Below are positions 29,364 through 37,264 of a DNA stretch of 47,843 bases, in pieces. Position 1 is the first letter of the stretch; each line of letters begins with the position of its first letter. The DNA comes from Verrucomicrobiota bacterium (GTDB taxonomy: Bacteria > Verrucomicrobiota > Verrucomicrobiia > Chthoniobacterales > UBA10450): assembly GCA_003218305.1 (NCBI GenBank), contig QHMY01000041.1, forward strand, positions 1 through 47,843. The letters are read 5' to 3'. Below the pieces are notes generated by a model. The model saw nothing but the letters and a program-made list of their open reading frames with translations. It was not told the origin of the DNA and made no database searches. The translations under genes were made by a program, and so were the position numbers.

Positions 29364-30284
29364 TTACAGCGATTCGCGCTGCGCGAAGGCAGCGGCCCGC
29401 TCGAGCGACTCGCGCGCTTCCGGAAGGACGGGCGTCGATTCCTGCCAGCCGTGGGGGAGACCCGCCGAGACATTGAGTTCAACTTTATTGCCCGCTTCCG
29501 CCCAATGCTGGCGCATTTGCAACGCTTCGGGATGGAGCAGCTCTGTGTCGCTCACTTCGATCAGCAACGGTGGCAAACCAGCCAGATTCGCGAAGAGCGG
29601 CGAAGCGAGGCCGTAGCGCGGATCGGTCCCTTGCAAATAGGCATCGGCGTAGGCGCGGAAACTTTCCGCGTAAAACATGTCGCAAAGATGTTCGCGGGCA
29701 CGCAGTTGCGGTTCGCGTCCGAAAGTTAGATCGACCCATGGAGAAAAGGTCAGGATCGATGACGGCAGGGGCAAACCGAGATCGCGCGCATTGATGGCGA
29801 GGGCAATGGCAAGGCCGCCGCCCGCCGAATCGCCAGCGAAAACAAAACGGCGCCCTGCCGATTTCGCGCACAAGTGGCAATAGACCCTCAGTACATCCTC
29901 GAGCGCCGCCGGAAACGGGTGTTCCGGGGCAAGGCGATAGTCCGGCGCGTAGCATTCCGCCTTCAACAGGCGCGTCAGAGTGACGGTGTTTGGCCGATGC
30001 GTTTGCGGCGAGCAACAGACATATCCGCCCCCGTGCAAATAGAGCAGGATGGTGTCGCTTGTCTCCCGCCAGCGCAGACGCTCGCACGGGACGCCGTCTA
30101 CGGACGCATTTTCGATCGTGATCCCCGCCCGCCAACCCCACGCCATGCACAATGGGCGCGGCAAACCCATGATGCGCCTGACTTGTCGCGCCAGACCGGC
30201 GTGCGTCGGCGCCGGTCGACGTTTGGTAAAAATTCGATAAAGAACGCCCGCAATTTTTCCCCGGAGGCTGCGTTTCGTTCGCAT
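29364..30284 (-). CDS. Alpha/beta hydrolase, HSL (hormone-sensitive lipase-like) family (306 aa)
   Basis: This is a soluble carboxylesterase-type alpha/beta hydrolase. The HSL oxyanion-hole motif YLHGGGYVCCS and the nucleophile elbow VFAGDSAGGGLAIAL (catalytic Ser) are clear. The Asp is in PPLLIEVSDTELLHPEA and the His in AGLPHGWQ. An N-terminal cap of about 70 residues precedes the core, as is typical of the family. There is no signal peptide. It is divergent from Ku (55 bases between the starts). The substrate is probably a short-chain ester, unknown in detail. Confidence 0.92.
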   Translation of the reverse strand: MRTKRSLRGKIAGVLYRIFTKRRPAPTHAGLARQVRRIMGLPRPLCMAWGWRAGITIENASVDGVPCERLRWRETSDTILLYLHGGGYVCCSPQTHRPNTVTLTRLLKAECYAPDYRLAPEHPFPAALEDVLRVYCHLCAKSAGRRFVFAGDSAGGGLAIALAINARDLGLPLPSSILTFSPWVDLTFGREPQLRAREHLCDMFYAESFRAYADAYLQGTDPRYGLASPLFANLAGLPPLLIEVSDTELLHPEALQMRQHWAEAGNKVELNVSAGLPHGWQESTPVLPEARESLERAAAFAQRESL

Positions 30285-30339
30285 CAGCTAATCTAGCGCG
30301 GCCAGCGCGATTCAACCTCGGCGCACGAATCTATTTCGT

Positions 30340-31179
30340 ATGCGTGCAATCTGGAAAGGAAGTATCAGTTTCGGCTTGGTCAACATTCCGATTGCTCTTT
30401 ACCCGGCGACACGCCGGGAAGAGCTGAAATTTCGGCTGCTGCGGGCGAAGGATCACAGCCCGGTCAATTACAAGCGGGTGGCGGAAAAGGACGGCAAAGA
30501 GGTGCCGTGGGATCAGATCGTCAAAGGATTCGAATACGAGAAGGGAAAGTTCGTCGTCTTGAACGAAAAGGATTTTCAGCGGGTCGATCTCGAGGCGACC
30601 CAGACGATCGACATCCAGGACTTTGTCGAGCTGGAGGAAATCGACCCGATGTATTTCTACAAGCCGTATTATCTCGAGGCGCAGAAAGGCGGCGACAAAG
30701 CCTACGTGCTCCTCCGCGAAGCGCTGGCCGATGGCAAGAAGGTGGGGATTGCTAAGGTTGTGATCAAGACTCGGCAGTATCTGGCCGGGGTGAAGGCGGC
30801 GAAGAATGCGCTCGTCCTGGAGTTGATGCATTTTGCCGAGGAATTGGTGGACTCCGAAAAATTGAACCTCCCGAAAAAACTGGAGGCAGGGAAGCGGGAA
30901 AAAGAAATGGCTAAGAAGCTAGTGGAGAGCATGAGCTCGAAGTGGGATCCCGAGAAATACCGCGACGATTATCGCGAGGCGCTGATGGAAGTGATTGAGG
31001 AAAAGGTCGAGTCGGGCGGAGAAGAGATCGAGGAGAAGGCGAAGCCGAAGAAGGAGTCCACCAAAGTGATCGACCTGGTGGCGGTGCTGCAGGAGAGCCT
31101 GGCGAAAGCGCAAGGCGGCAAGAAGAAAAAGAGCGCGGCGAAGCGGACGGTGAAGCATCACGCGAAGAAGGCGGCGTAG
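30340..31179 (+). CDS. ku: Ku protein, non-homologous end joining (279 aa)
   Basis: This is a bacterial Ku homodimer subunit that binds double-strand DNA ends and recruits ligase D for non-homologous end joining. It begins MRAIWKGSISFGLVNIPIAL and continues YPATRREELKFRLLRAKDHS. VNYKRVAEKDGKEVPWDQIV and YYLEAQKGGDKAYVLLREAL mark the core beta-barrel. MSSKWDPEKYRDDYREALME begins the C-terminal region, which ends in a Lys/Ala-rich basic tail (KKKKSAAKR) suited to DNA binding. No ligD gene is visible nearby. Confidence 0.97.
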   Translation: MRAIWKGSISFGLVNIPIALYPATRREELKFRLLRAKDHSPVNYKRVAEKDGKEVPWDQIVKGFEYEKGKFVVLNEKDFQRVDLEATQTIDIQDFVELEEIDPMYFYKPYYLEAQKGGDKAYVLLREALADGKKVGIAKVVIKTRQYLAGVKAAKNALVLELMHFAEELVDSEKLNLPKKLEAGKREKEMAKKLVESMSSKWDPEKYRDDYREALMEVIEEKVESGGEEIEEKAKPKKESTKVIDLVAVLQESLAKAQGGKKKKSAAKRTVKHHAKKAA

Positions 31180-31218
31180 GGTCGTCGCGCTTCGGACCAG
31201 ATGGCGCAACGAACGACT

Positions 31219-31596
31219 TGTCATCCCGAGCCGCGCAGACGGCGAGGGACCTCACCCACCGCGATCGAACAGCTCTTGCCCCAAATCTTTCCACAGCGGA
31301 TTCAGCGTCCGCACCAGCGCAGTTTTCTTTTCACACCGCCAACCCTTGATCACCTTCTCCCGCGTGATGGTATCGCGAATGTCGCGGTAGTCTTCGTAGT
31401 AAACGAGACGGTTCAGCTTGTACTGCTTCGTGAAACCCTTAACGGTCCCGGTCTTGTGCTCCCAAACTCGGCGCTGTGAGATCTTTGGTCACGCCGGTGT
31501 ACAACACGACTCGACTGCGATTGGTCATCATATAAACGAAGAACGTCTTCATTCCATTGGTGGGGTCCCTCGCCGTCTGCGCGGCTCGGGATGACA
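31219..31596. mobile_element. Element D: 378-bp unit with 35-bp terminal inverted repeats enclosing a GIY-YIG gene
   Basis: The left terminal repeat (31219-31253) and right terminal repeat (31562-31596) are inverted copies of about 35 bases differing at one position, and match those of the shorter copies A, B, C and E. The only gene inside is the GIY-YIG nuclease on the minus strand; its stop codon overlaps the left terminal repeat and its start is ten bases from the right one. No obvious target-site duplication is seen. It could be the autonomous parent form of the MITE-like family. Confidence 0.85.
31252..31552 (-). pseudogene. GIY-YIG nuclease-like gene, one-base frameshift
   Basis: This is a small GIY-YIG superfamily nuclease of the type often annotated as an excinuclease-like or UPF0213-like protein. 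The first frame reads MKTFFVYMMTNRSRVVLYTG, then VTKDL (YxY...YTG motif, residues 7 and 18-20). The frame then slips. The second frame continues RRVWEHKTGTVKGFTKQYKL, then NRLVYYEDYRDIRDTITREK, then VIKGWRCEKKTALVRTLNPL, and ends DLGQELFDRGG. One base too many in CTCACAGCGCCGAG explains the break. It could be a genuine pseudogene or a sequencing error. The first catalytic Tyr/Gly residues and the Arg and Glu helix residues (REKVIKGW) are retained. The TGA stop is formed at the edge of the left terminal repeat. Confidence 0.85.
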
Positions 31597-31610
31597 CGCT
31601 TCTCTACGCT

Positions 31611-32069
31611 CTATGATTTTAGTTCGCTCAGCGCGTCGGCGATGGCGTTCTGGAGGAGCCGCGGTCCGGAACCACCAACTCCCACATCCACCGATTCCAG
31701 CCGTCGAATCAGGTCGATGACTTCGCGGCGCGGGTAAGGCCCGCCTGCGGCGGCGCAAAAGTGGGTGCGGCAACCAAAGGGTCGGGATTCGTAGATAATG
31801 CAGTTGCCAGTGGCGGGGTCGAGCATCGGACAAGCGCCCGCCGGGTGCTCGGGCATTTCCCGGCGGCCGCTCGCCCGGAGCGCCTTGGCCGCCAGCAAAG
31901 CCTCACCCTTCGTCAGAAAGGGGGTGCGGCCGGTCAGTTTGAAATGACAGCATTCCTTGAGACGCACGCAATCGCGCTGGATGGGACGCAGCGAAAGATC
32001 GGCATAGACCTGGCGCACTTCCTCCGTCGCACGGCGAAGATCTTGCGTGGGGGCGGGCCGAGGTTTCAT
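31611..32069 (-). CDS. YkgJ family Cys-cluster protein (152 aa)
   Basis: This is a probable metal-binding (iron-sulfur or zinc) protein of the YkgJ family with Cys residues at conserved spacings: RDCVRLKECCHFKLTG, then GACPMLDPATGNCIIYESRP, then FGCRTHFCAAAGG. The start ATG 32069 is chosen because it overlaps the TGA of the upstream flavoprotein gene as ATGA, indicating translational coupling. A longer frame adds 20 residues that lie inside the flavoprotein gene. Family members commonly neighbour oxidoreductases. The function is unknown in detail; it may relate to redox or metal handling. Confidence 0.88.
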   Translation of the reverse strand: MKPRPAPTQDLRRATEEVRQVYADLSLRPIQRDCVRLKECCHFKLTGRTPFLTKGEALLAAKALRASGRREMPEHPAGACPMLDPATGNCIIYESRPFGCRTHFCAAAGGPYPRREVIDLIRRLESVDVGVGGSGPRLLQNAIADALSELKS

Positions 32070-33304
32070 GATGGCAAAGCTGGCGCACGATCGGCCATCG
32101 CATGTCCGGCGATCCATCCCGTCGTCCACGCTGCCTGGAAATTGAAGCCGCCCGTCACGCCATCAAGGTCGAGCAGTTCCCCGGCAAAATAAAGATGAGG
32201 CGTGATGCGGCTCTCCATCGTCTTGAAATTGACCTCGCGAAGACTCACTCCGCCGCAGGTGACAAACTCCTCTTTGTTGAGGGATTTTCCGTTCACCTCC
32301 AATTCTGTGTGAGTGAGGATCTGGGCCAGGGCCTGAGCGTTTGCGCGCGAGAGAGTCGTCCAGCGCGTCCCGAGATCGATGCCGGCAGCGAGCGCGAGCT
32401 GTTCCCAAAGACGCGCGGGGAGGGGAGCAAGAGGCGAATTAATCACGAGACGATTGGGGTTTGATTCCCGGAGCGATTGCAGATGAATCCGCAAGGCCTC
32501 CTGCGTGAAATCCGGCACCCAGTTAACGCGCAGGACGAAACGGTAATCGAGATCGTGCAACGCTCGCGCACCCCAGGCTGAAAATCGCAGGACGGCCGGA
32601 CCGCTGACGCCCTGATGAGTGATGAGCATCGGACCGCGCTCGCGCAGTTTCGCGGCGTGAAGCGAAACTTCGATATCGGGAACGGAAATGCCGGGCAGCA
32701 GACGGAGCCACGGTGTGGAGACATGCAGGGAAAAAAGGGACGGCACGGGCGGGACAATGGTGTGGCCGAGCGATTGCGCGATTTGGGCGCCAGCGATCGA
32801 ACGGGAACCCCCGGTGGCAAGCAGGAGTCGATCGCAATGGATTGTCCCGGCCTCGCGCGAACGCAACGCGAACGTGGCTGGTCCGCCGAGGATGGCTTCC
32901 TCGATTCCCGTACGGGGGAAGAGTCGGACTCCAGCCGCTCTAGCTTCGCCCAGCAGGCAGTCGATGATCGTCAGCGAAGAATCCGTCACCGGAAACATGC
33001 GGCCATCTGGCTCCGTCTTGAGCTGGACGCCGCGCGCTTCAAACCAGGCGACGGTGTCAGCCGGGGAGAATCGGTGCAGAGGGGAGATGAGGGCGCGTTC
33101 GCCGCGGGGGTAATGCTCGCTCAACGTCCGCGGATCGAAGCAGGCGTGAGTCACGTTGCAACGTCCGCCACCGGAGATTCGGACCTTGGTGAGGAATTCC
33201 GAGCCGCGTTCGTAGAGAGAGACCTCATTCTCCGGGTTGGCCCGGGCGCAGGCAATGGCCGCGAAAAATCCCGCCGCGCCCCCGCCGATGATCGCGATTT
33301 GCAC
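32066..33304 (-). CDS. HI0933-like FAD-dependent flavoprotein (412 aa)
   Basis: This is an NAD(P)/FAD-dependent oxidoreductase of the HI0933/BaiN type. The dinucleotide-binding motif is at the very N-terminus, MQIAIIGGGAAGFFAAIACA. A second family hallmark, VRISGGGRCNVTHA, follows at about residue 42. Further features are RMFPVTDSSLTIIDCLLGEA, RLLLATGGSRSIAGAQIAQS and the late VTGGFNFQAAWTTGWIAGHA. The length is standard. It is coupled to the YkgJ gene by a 4-base overlap. The substrate is not known. Confidence 0.92.
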   Translation of the reverse strand: MQIAIIGGGAAGFFAAIACARANPENEVSLYERGSEFLTKVRISGGGRCNVTHACFDPRTLSEHYPRGERALISPLHRFSPADTVAWFEARGVQLKTEPDGRMFPVTDSSLTIIDCLLGEARAAGVRLFPRTGIEEAILGGPATFALRSREAGTIHCDRLLLATGGSRSIAGAQIAQSLGHTIVPPVPSLFSLHVSTPWLRLLPGISVPDIEVSLHAAKLRERGPMLITHQGVSGPAVLRFSAWGARALHDLDYRFVLRVNWVPDFTQEALRIHLQSLRESNPNRLVINSPLAPLPARLWEQLALAAGIDLGTRWTTLSRANAQALAQILTHTELEVNGKSLNKEEFVTCGGVSLREVNFKTMESRITPHLYFAGELLDLDGVTGGFNFQAAWTTGWIAGHAMADRAPALPS

Positions 33305-33344
33305 GAGGCACCGTGATGCAGGTACGGGAAGTTACAACTCTTCC

Positions 33345-33410
33345 TCTTCCACCTCTTCCTCCGTATTCACGTCACTGAAAGAGTGAAGAGCAGTGGGAGA
33401 GGAAGAGGTA
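33345..33410. repeat. Imperfect purine/pyrimidine hairpin
   Basis: A pyrimidine-rich arm (CTTCCTCTTCCACCTCTTCC near 33340-33359) faces a purine-rich arm (GGGAGAGGAAGAGGTAG near 33391-33407). They can pair imperfectly, with CACTGAAAGAGTGAAG in the loop. It resembles the hairpins near 625-690 and 37165-37235 in type. It lies upstream of the DoxX gene. Function is unknown. Confidence 0.45.
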
Positions 33411-33528
33411 GCGGTTGAGCCAAGGAGGGGCGCTTTCCAAACCGCCCACTCTAAGACGGCGGCCTGGAGAACGCCGCTGCTTGATGGCTCTGCAACCAGC
33501 GACGCTGTCCAACGAGAATCTTGACACG

Positions 33529-33972
33529 ATGAAGAGCGGGAAACAGCCTGCGCTAATGAACTCTCTCAATCGCTTCACTGATCCGGTTTATTGCCTGATG
33601 CGTTTGCTGGTCGGGCTGATGTTCTTCTGTCATGGCGCGCAAAAAGTTCTCGGTATGTTCGCCAAGCCGGGACAGCCTCCCGGTCCGCCCGACATGTTGA
33701 CGACCGTCGGCGGATGGATCGAAGTCATTTGCGGCCTGCTAATCGCCATTGGATTGCTGATGCGTCCCGCCGCGTTTCTGGCCAGCGGCATGATGGCCGT
33801 CGCGTATTTCATGGCTCACGCCGGCAACGGATTCTTCCCGATCGTCAATCGGGGAGAAATGGCCGTGGTTTATACCTGGCTTTTCTTGTTCATGTTTTTC
33901 TATGGCCCCGGGCGATTCAGCGTCGATGCCATGATGCGGGGCGGATCTTCATCCGCGCCCTCGACAAGCTGA
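33529..33972 (+). CDS. DoxX family membrane protein (147 aa)
   Basis: This is a DoxX-like four-helix inner-membrane protein. Features are YCLMRLLVGLMFFCHGAQKV, then LTTVGGWIEVICGLLIAIGL, then AAFLASGMMAVAYFMAHAGN, then GFFPIVNRGEMAVVYTWLFL. Family members are associated with redox or sulfur metabolism, but the biochemical role is unclear. The start ATG 33529 (MKSGKQPALMN) is preferred; ATG 33556 (MNSLNRFTD) is also possible, and a longer frame to 33415 has a non-family N-terminus. It precedes the dienelactone hydrolase gene by 23 bases, so the two are likely co-transcribed. Confidence 0.85.
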   Translation: MKSGKQPALMNSLNRFTDPVYCLMRLLVGLMFFCHGAQKVLGMFAKPGQPPGPPDMLTTVGGWIEVICGLLIAIGLLMRPAAFLASGMMAVAYFMAHAGNGFFPIVNRGEMAVVYTWLFLFMFFYGPGRFSVDAMMRGGSSSAPSTS

Positions 33973-33995
33973 TCGAGCCGCACTCAATTCTATCC

Positions 33996-34772
33996 ATGAA
34001 ACGAATCTTCATTGCAGTCGCTTTCGCTTTCCTGGCTCAGACTCTTCCCGCGCAGGACTGGGCCAAGACGAAGCTGGAAAAGTCCACCCGCCATGGCGAG
34101 TGGATCGATTACAAATCAGGCGAGCGCACAATCAAAGCCTTCGTGGTGTATCCCGAACGGAAGGACAAGGCGCCGGTGGTCATCGTTATTCACGAGATCT
34201 TCGGGCTGACCGATTGGGTCCGCGGTGTGTGCGATCAACTCGCCGAATCCGGCGTGATCGCCATCGCGCCGGACATGCTCAGCGGGCAAACATTCTCAGA
34301 TGTAGATGGCGCGCGGAAGGCGATTTCGGGTCTGCCGAAGGAGCAGGTCAAGGCGGACCTGGATGCGACAGCGGAATATGCGATGACGAAAATTCCCGCG
34401 GCCAACGGTTCGGTGGCGGTCTGTGGTTTTTGCTGGGGCGGGGGAAAAACGTTCGAGTACGCGGTGGCAAATCCGAAACTGAAAGCGGCCTATTCCTTCT
34501 ACGGGACAGCGGTGGAGAACGCCGAGGACGCAACCAAGATCATGTGCCCGGTTTACGGGTTCTACGGCGAGAACGATGCCCGCGTGAATGCGACCATTCC
34601 GAAGGGGGAGGAACTGATGAAGGCTGCCGGCAAGAAGTACGAGCCCATCATCTACAAAGGCGCGGGCCACGGTTTCATGCGCGAAGGCGAATCGCCTACC
34701 GGGACGCCGGAGAACAAGAAGGCGCGCGACGATGCGTGGGCACGGTGGAAGACGTTGCTGAAGCAGCTCTAA
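33996..34772 (+). CDS. Dienelactone hydrolase family protein, exported (258 aa)
   Basis: This is an alpha/beta hydrolase of the dienelactone hydrolase family with a signal peptide (IFIAVAFAFLAQTLPAQ). The catalytic residues appear in order: Glu in VIVIHEIFGLTDW, Cys nucleophile in VAVCGFCWGGGKTF, Asp in YGFYGENDARVN, and His in YKGAGHGFMREGE. The use of Cys is typical of the family. It is predicted to act in the periplasm, so its substrate is likely an ester or lactone other than the classical cytosolic dienelactone. It is likely in an operon with DoxX. MITE copy E follows. Confidence 0.92.
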   Translation: MKRIFIAVAFAFLAQTLPAQDWAKTKLEKSTRHGEWIDYKSGERTIKAFVVYPERKDKAPVVIVIHEIFGLTDWVRGVCDQLAESGVIAIAPDMLSGQTFSDVDGARKAISGLPKEQVKADLDATAEYAMTKIPAANGSVAVCGFCWGGGKTFEYAVANPKLKAAYSFYGTAVENAEDATKIMCPVYGFYGENDARVNATIPKGEELMKAAGKKYEPIIYKGAGHGFMREGESPTGTPENKKARDDAWARWKTLLKQL

Positions 34773-34815
34773 CCGTTTCGTCCGCCGCGACAGCCCTATT
34801 CGTCGAGGGCGTACT

Positions 34816-35000
34816 GCGCTGTCATCCCGAGCCGCGCAGACGGCGAGGGACCTCTCAGTCGTGGCACACGTCACACAAATGACATGACGCGCTCCACGCC
34901 GAAGGCGCCGCCTTGTATCGCGATAGCGATTTACCCGCCTGTGAGGTCGGCGCTCCTCCCGGGTCGCGATCCCGGTCTGCGCGGCTCGGGATGACAGCGC
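34816..35000. mobile_element. MITE-like element, copy E
   Basis: The ends GCGCTGTCATCCCGAGCCGC and its reverse complement are extended by a few bases of outer symmetry (GCGCTGTCAT/ATGACAGCGC). The left end continues GCAGACGGCGAGGGACCTCT. The right end is altered (GAGGTCGGCGCTCCTCCCGG then CGATCCCGGTCTGCGCGGCT). The interior differs from copies A-C and includes CGCGATAGCGATTTACCC. It lies between the dienelactone hydrolase and the S46 peptidase gene. Confidence 0.75.
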
Positions 35001-35014
35001 TGTTTTAGTTTCGC

Positions 35015-37111
35015 CTATTTCCCTAGCTCATCCGCCAGCGCTCCGGCGTCGTACACTTTCTGCAGCGCTTCGGTAATCACGGCGGAATCAACGCTCACGG
35101 CCCTGGCTTGTTTGTCGGCGAAAACGCAATCGAGCACGAGCGATTGAATGTTGCCGTCGAAAATAATCCCGACGAATTCGTTCGCTTTGTTCACAACCGG
35201 GCTTCCGCTGTTGCCGCCAATAATGTCGGCATCCGAGACAAAGTTGAATTTTGTTTCGGGACTGAGCGCGGCCTTCTTGTCGATCCAGCGCTGGGTGAGA
35301 TTAAAAGGCGGCTGATTGTTGTGCTCGGTTGAGCGTGCATAAAGACCGGAGACGTCGGTGAAGGGAGCGACCGGTTTGCCATTCTCCTCGTAGCCGCGAA
35401 CCGTGCCGTAGGAAAGACGCAGGGTAAACGTCGCGTCGGGATAATTGCTGGTTCCTTCGAGGGCGAAACGCGCTTTGGCGATCTCACCGTAGGCCTGCTC
35501 CTTCACTTCGTCTTGCGTGTCATAAGCTTTCCGGGCCGCGCGGGCTGGGCCGTCGATCAGGCGGGCCAGTTCAATCATCGGATCCTTGGCCGCTGTCACC
35601 GCCGCGGCCCCGCCTTCGTATAACTGCTTTCGCGCCGCCACGTCTTTCAGCTTCGTGCCCGTGATTAGTTCCAAGGCTCGTGCCGTAGGAGATTTGCCAG
35701 CAAGAATTTTTTGGACCAGCGGATCGTTGAATCCGAAACGGGTCGCGAGATCGGAGAGGGAATCGGTCAGCGTTACCTGCTCCAGATCGTCATAGATCGG
35801 CTGGGTGCCAAAAAGGTCCAGCTCGAGCGATTCCTTGTTGCTGTCGCGGAATTCGGGGAATCGTTCGCCGTTCGGTTTCGGACGCTCGTCAGCCGCCCGC
35901 AACAGTCGCCGCGCAATCTTGAAAAGAGTACTGTTGAAACCGCGTGGCGCGCGATAGGTAGCCCCCTGTTTCCCACGAAATGTTTCGTAGTAGCTGTAGG
36001 TCGCGATAATCTTTGCCGTTTCTTCCTGCGCCTTGTTAATCCGCTCGTAGGCGGAGAGCGTTCCCTTCCATTTCGCATCTTTCGCCATTGCATCGCGCAA
36101 TTTTTGTTCGCGCGCTTTGAGGGCGCGGTCGATCTCGGGATCGAGCAACGCCGCCAGATAACCCTCGTACCGTTTCCGATTATTCTCGATGCCTCGGACG
36201 AGATTCTGGGCGCGGCGCTGGTTTTCGAGCGACCGATCCGCCCAGGAGTGCAGGAGACTTTCCCGCCGATAGAACAGGTTGAGCAGGTAAGGCACTTCCT
36301 GATCCCGCAACTCAGCAAGCTCGGTGGCGGCGAGCTGCCGGTCGGTGCGTCCGGGGTGACCACTGACGAAGGTAAGCTCGCCGTCCTTGGGCCCTTCCGT
36401 ATTCCACTTCAGGAAGTGCTCGATTTTCGCGGGCTGGCCGTTCTCGTAGGCCCGGAAGATGCAGACGTCGAGGTCGAAACGCGGATACTCGAAATTGTCG
36501 GGATCGCCGCCGTAGAACGCCATTTGTTCCTCCGGAGCGAAAACGAGGCGGACGTCGTCATAGCGTTTGAACCGATATAAATGATAAGCGCCGCCCTGGT
36601 AGAGGGTGATGACATCGGAGCGCAATCCGGTCTTGTCTTTGCTCTCCTTTTCAATTTCCGCGATGACCTTCTGGCGCGCCGCTCCGGATTGGTCCGGCGT
36701 CATGCCCGGCTTCAAGGCAGCGTTCACGCGCGGTGTTACATCCTCAATCGACATGAGCACATTGAGCTCGAGATCGGTGGCGCGGGGCTCTTCCGCCTGG
36801 GTCTTGGCGTAGAAACCGTCGCGCACGTAGTTGTTTTTCTCGCTGCTAATTTTTTGCAGCGTATCGAGCCCGACGTGGTGATTGGTTATACAAAGGCCGT
36901 TCGCGGAAACGAATGATCCGCTGCCGCCGGAATTAAACCGAACGCTCGATTTCTGGAGGTGTTCGAGCCACTGCGGAGTCGGTTCGAATTGATATTTCTC
37001 TTTGAATTGCTTGAGAGGCGGATTGTTGAAGAGCCACATTCCCTCGTCCGCGAAGGCTGAAACGACAGGGCCGGCCAGGAGGAGAATGAGAGCAAAAGAA
37101 CGGTATCGCAT
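35015..37111 (-). CDS. S46 family dipeptidyl-peptidase (DPP7/DPP11-like, 698 aa)
   Basis: This is an exported serine exopeptidase of family S46, which removes dipeptides from peptide N-termini. A signal peptide lies at about residues 1-22 (SFALILLLAGPVVSAFA). The core begins EGMWLFNNPPLKQF. The catalytic His is in ANGLCITNHHVGLDTLQ, the Asp in FEYPRFDLDVCIFRAY, and the Ser in DIIGGNSGSPVVNKANEFV. The residue that separates DPP7 (Gly) from DPP11 (Arg) falls in IIFDGNIQSL and is Gly, suggesting DPP7-like hydrophobic P1 preference (inference from published specificity). The start MRYRSFA at 37111 is preferred to the longer frame, which lacks a signal. Confidence 0.93.
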   Translation of the reverse strand: MRYRSFALILLLAGPVVSAFADEGMWLFNNPPLKQFKEKYQFEPTPQWLEHLQKSSVRFNSGGSGSFVSANGLCITNHHVGLDTLQKISSEKNNYVRDGFYAKTQAEEPRATDLELNVLMSIEDVTPRVNAALKPGMTPDQSGAARQKVIAEIEKESKDKTGLRSDVITLYQGGAYHLYRFKRYDDVRLVFAPEEQMAFYGGDPDNFEYPRFDLDVCIFRAYENGQPAKIEHFLKWNTEGPKDGELTFVSGHPGRTDRQLAATELAELRDQEVPYLLNLFYRRESLLHSWADRSLENQRRAQNLVRGIENNRKRYEGYLAALLDPEIDRALKAREQKLRDAMAKDAKWKGTLSAYERINKAQEETAKIIATYSYYETFRGKQGATYRAPRGFNSTLFKIARRLLRAADERPKPNGERFPEFRDSNKESLELDLFGTQPIYDDLEQVTLTDSLSDLATRFGFNDPLVQKILAGKSPTARALELITGTKLKDVAARKQLYEGGAAAVTAAKDPMIELARLIDGPARAARKAYDTQDEVKEQAYGEIAKARFALEGTSNYPDATFTLRLSYGTVRGYEENGKPVAPFTDVSGLYARSTEHNNQPPFNLTQRWIDKKAALSPETKFNFVSDADIIGGNSGSPVVNKANEFVGIIFDGNIQSLVLDCVFADKQARAVSVDSAVITEALQKVYDAGALADELGK

Positions 37112-37159
37112 AGGCGCGCAGACTACGGCCAAGGCCGAGCCGTACCAAGATGCTTTTTC

Positions 37160-37240
37160 CGACTCCTGCTCATGATCTTGCTCCTGATCCACTCTGGCAG
37201 GGGCGATCAAGAATAGGATCAGGAGCAGGAGACTCCAGAG
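37160..37240. repeat. Imperfect inverted repeat upstream of the S46 gene
   Basis: GCTCCTGATCC (near 37180-37190) and GGATCAGGAGC (near 37215-37225) are inverted copies around a 24-base loop. Flanking GACTCCTGCTC / GCAGGAGAC extend the pairing. It is another purine/pyrimidine-rich hairpin of the type seen near 625-690 and 33345-33410, placed between two minus-strand genes. Confidence 0.55.
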
Positions 37241-37264
37241 CGGTGCGGGCGCGGCCAGAGGCCG

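Noticed and set aside
31219-31596. Classical insertion sequence with a transposase
   Set aside because: No DDE, Y1 or serine recombinase motif is present; the only gene is of GIY-YIG type, and no target duplication could be confirmed by eye.
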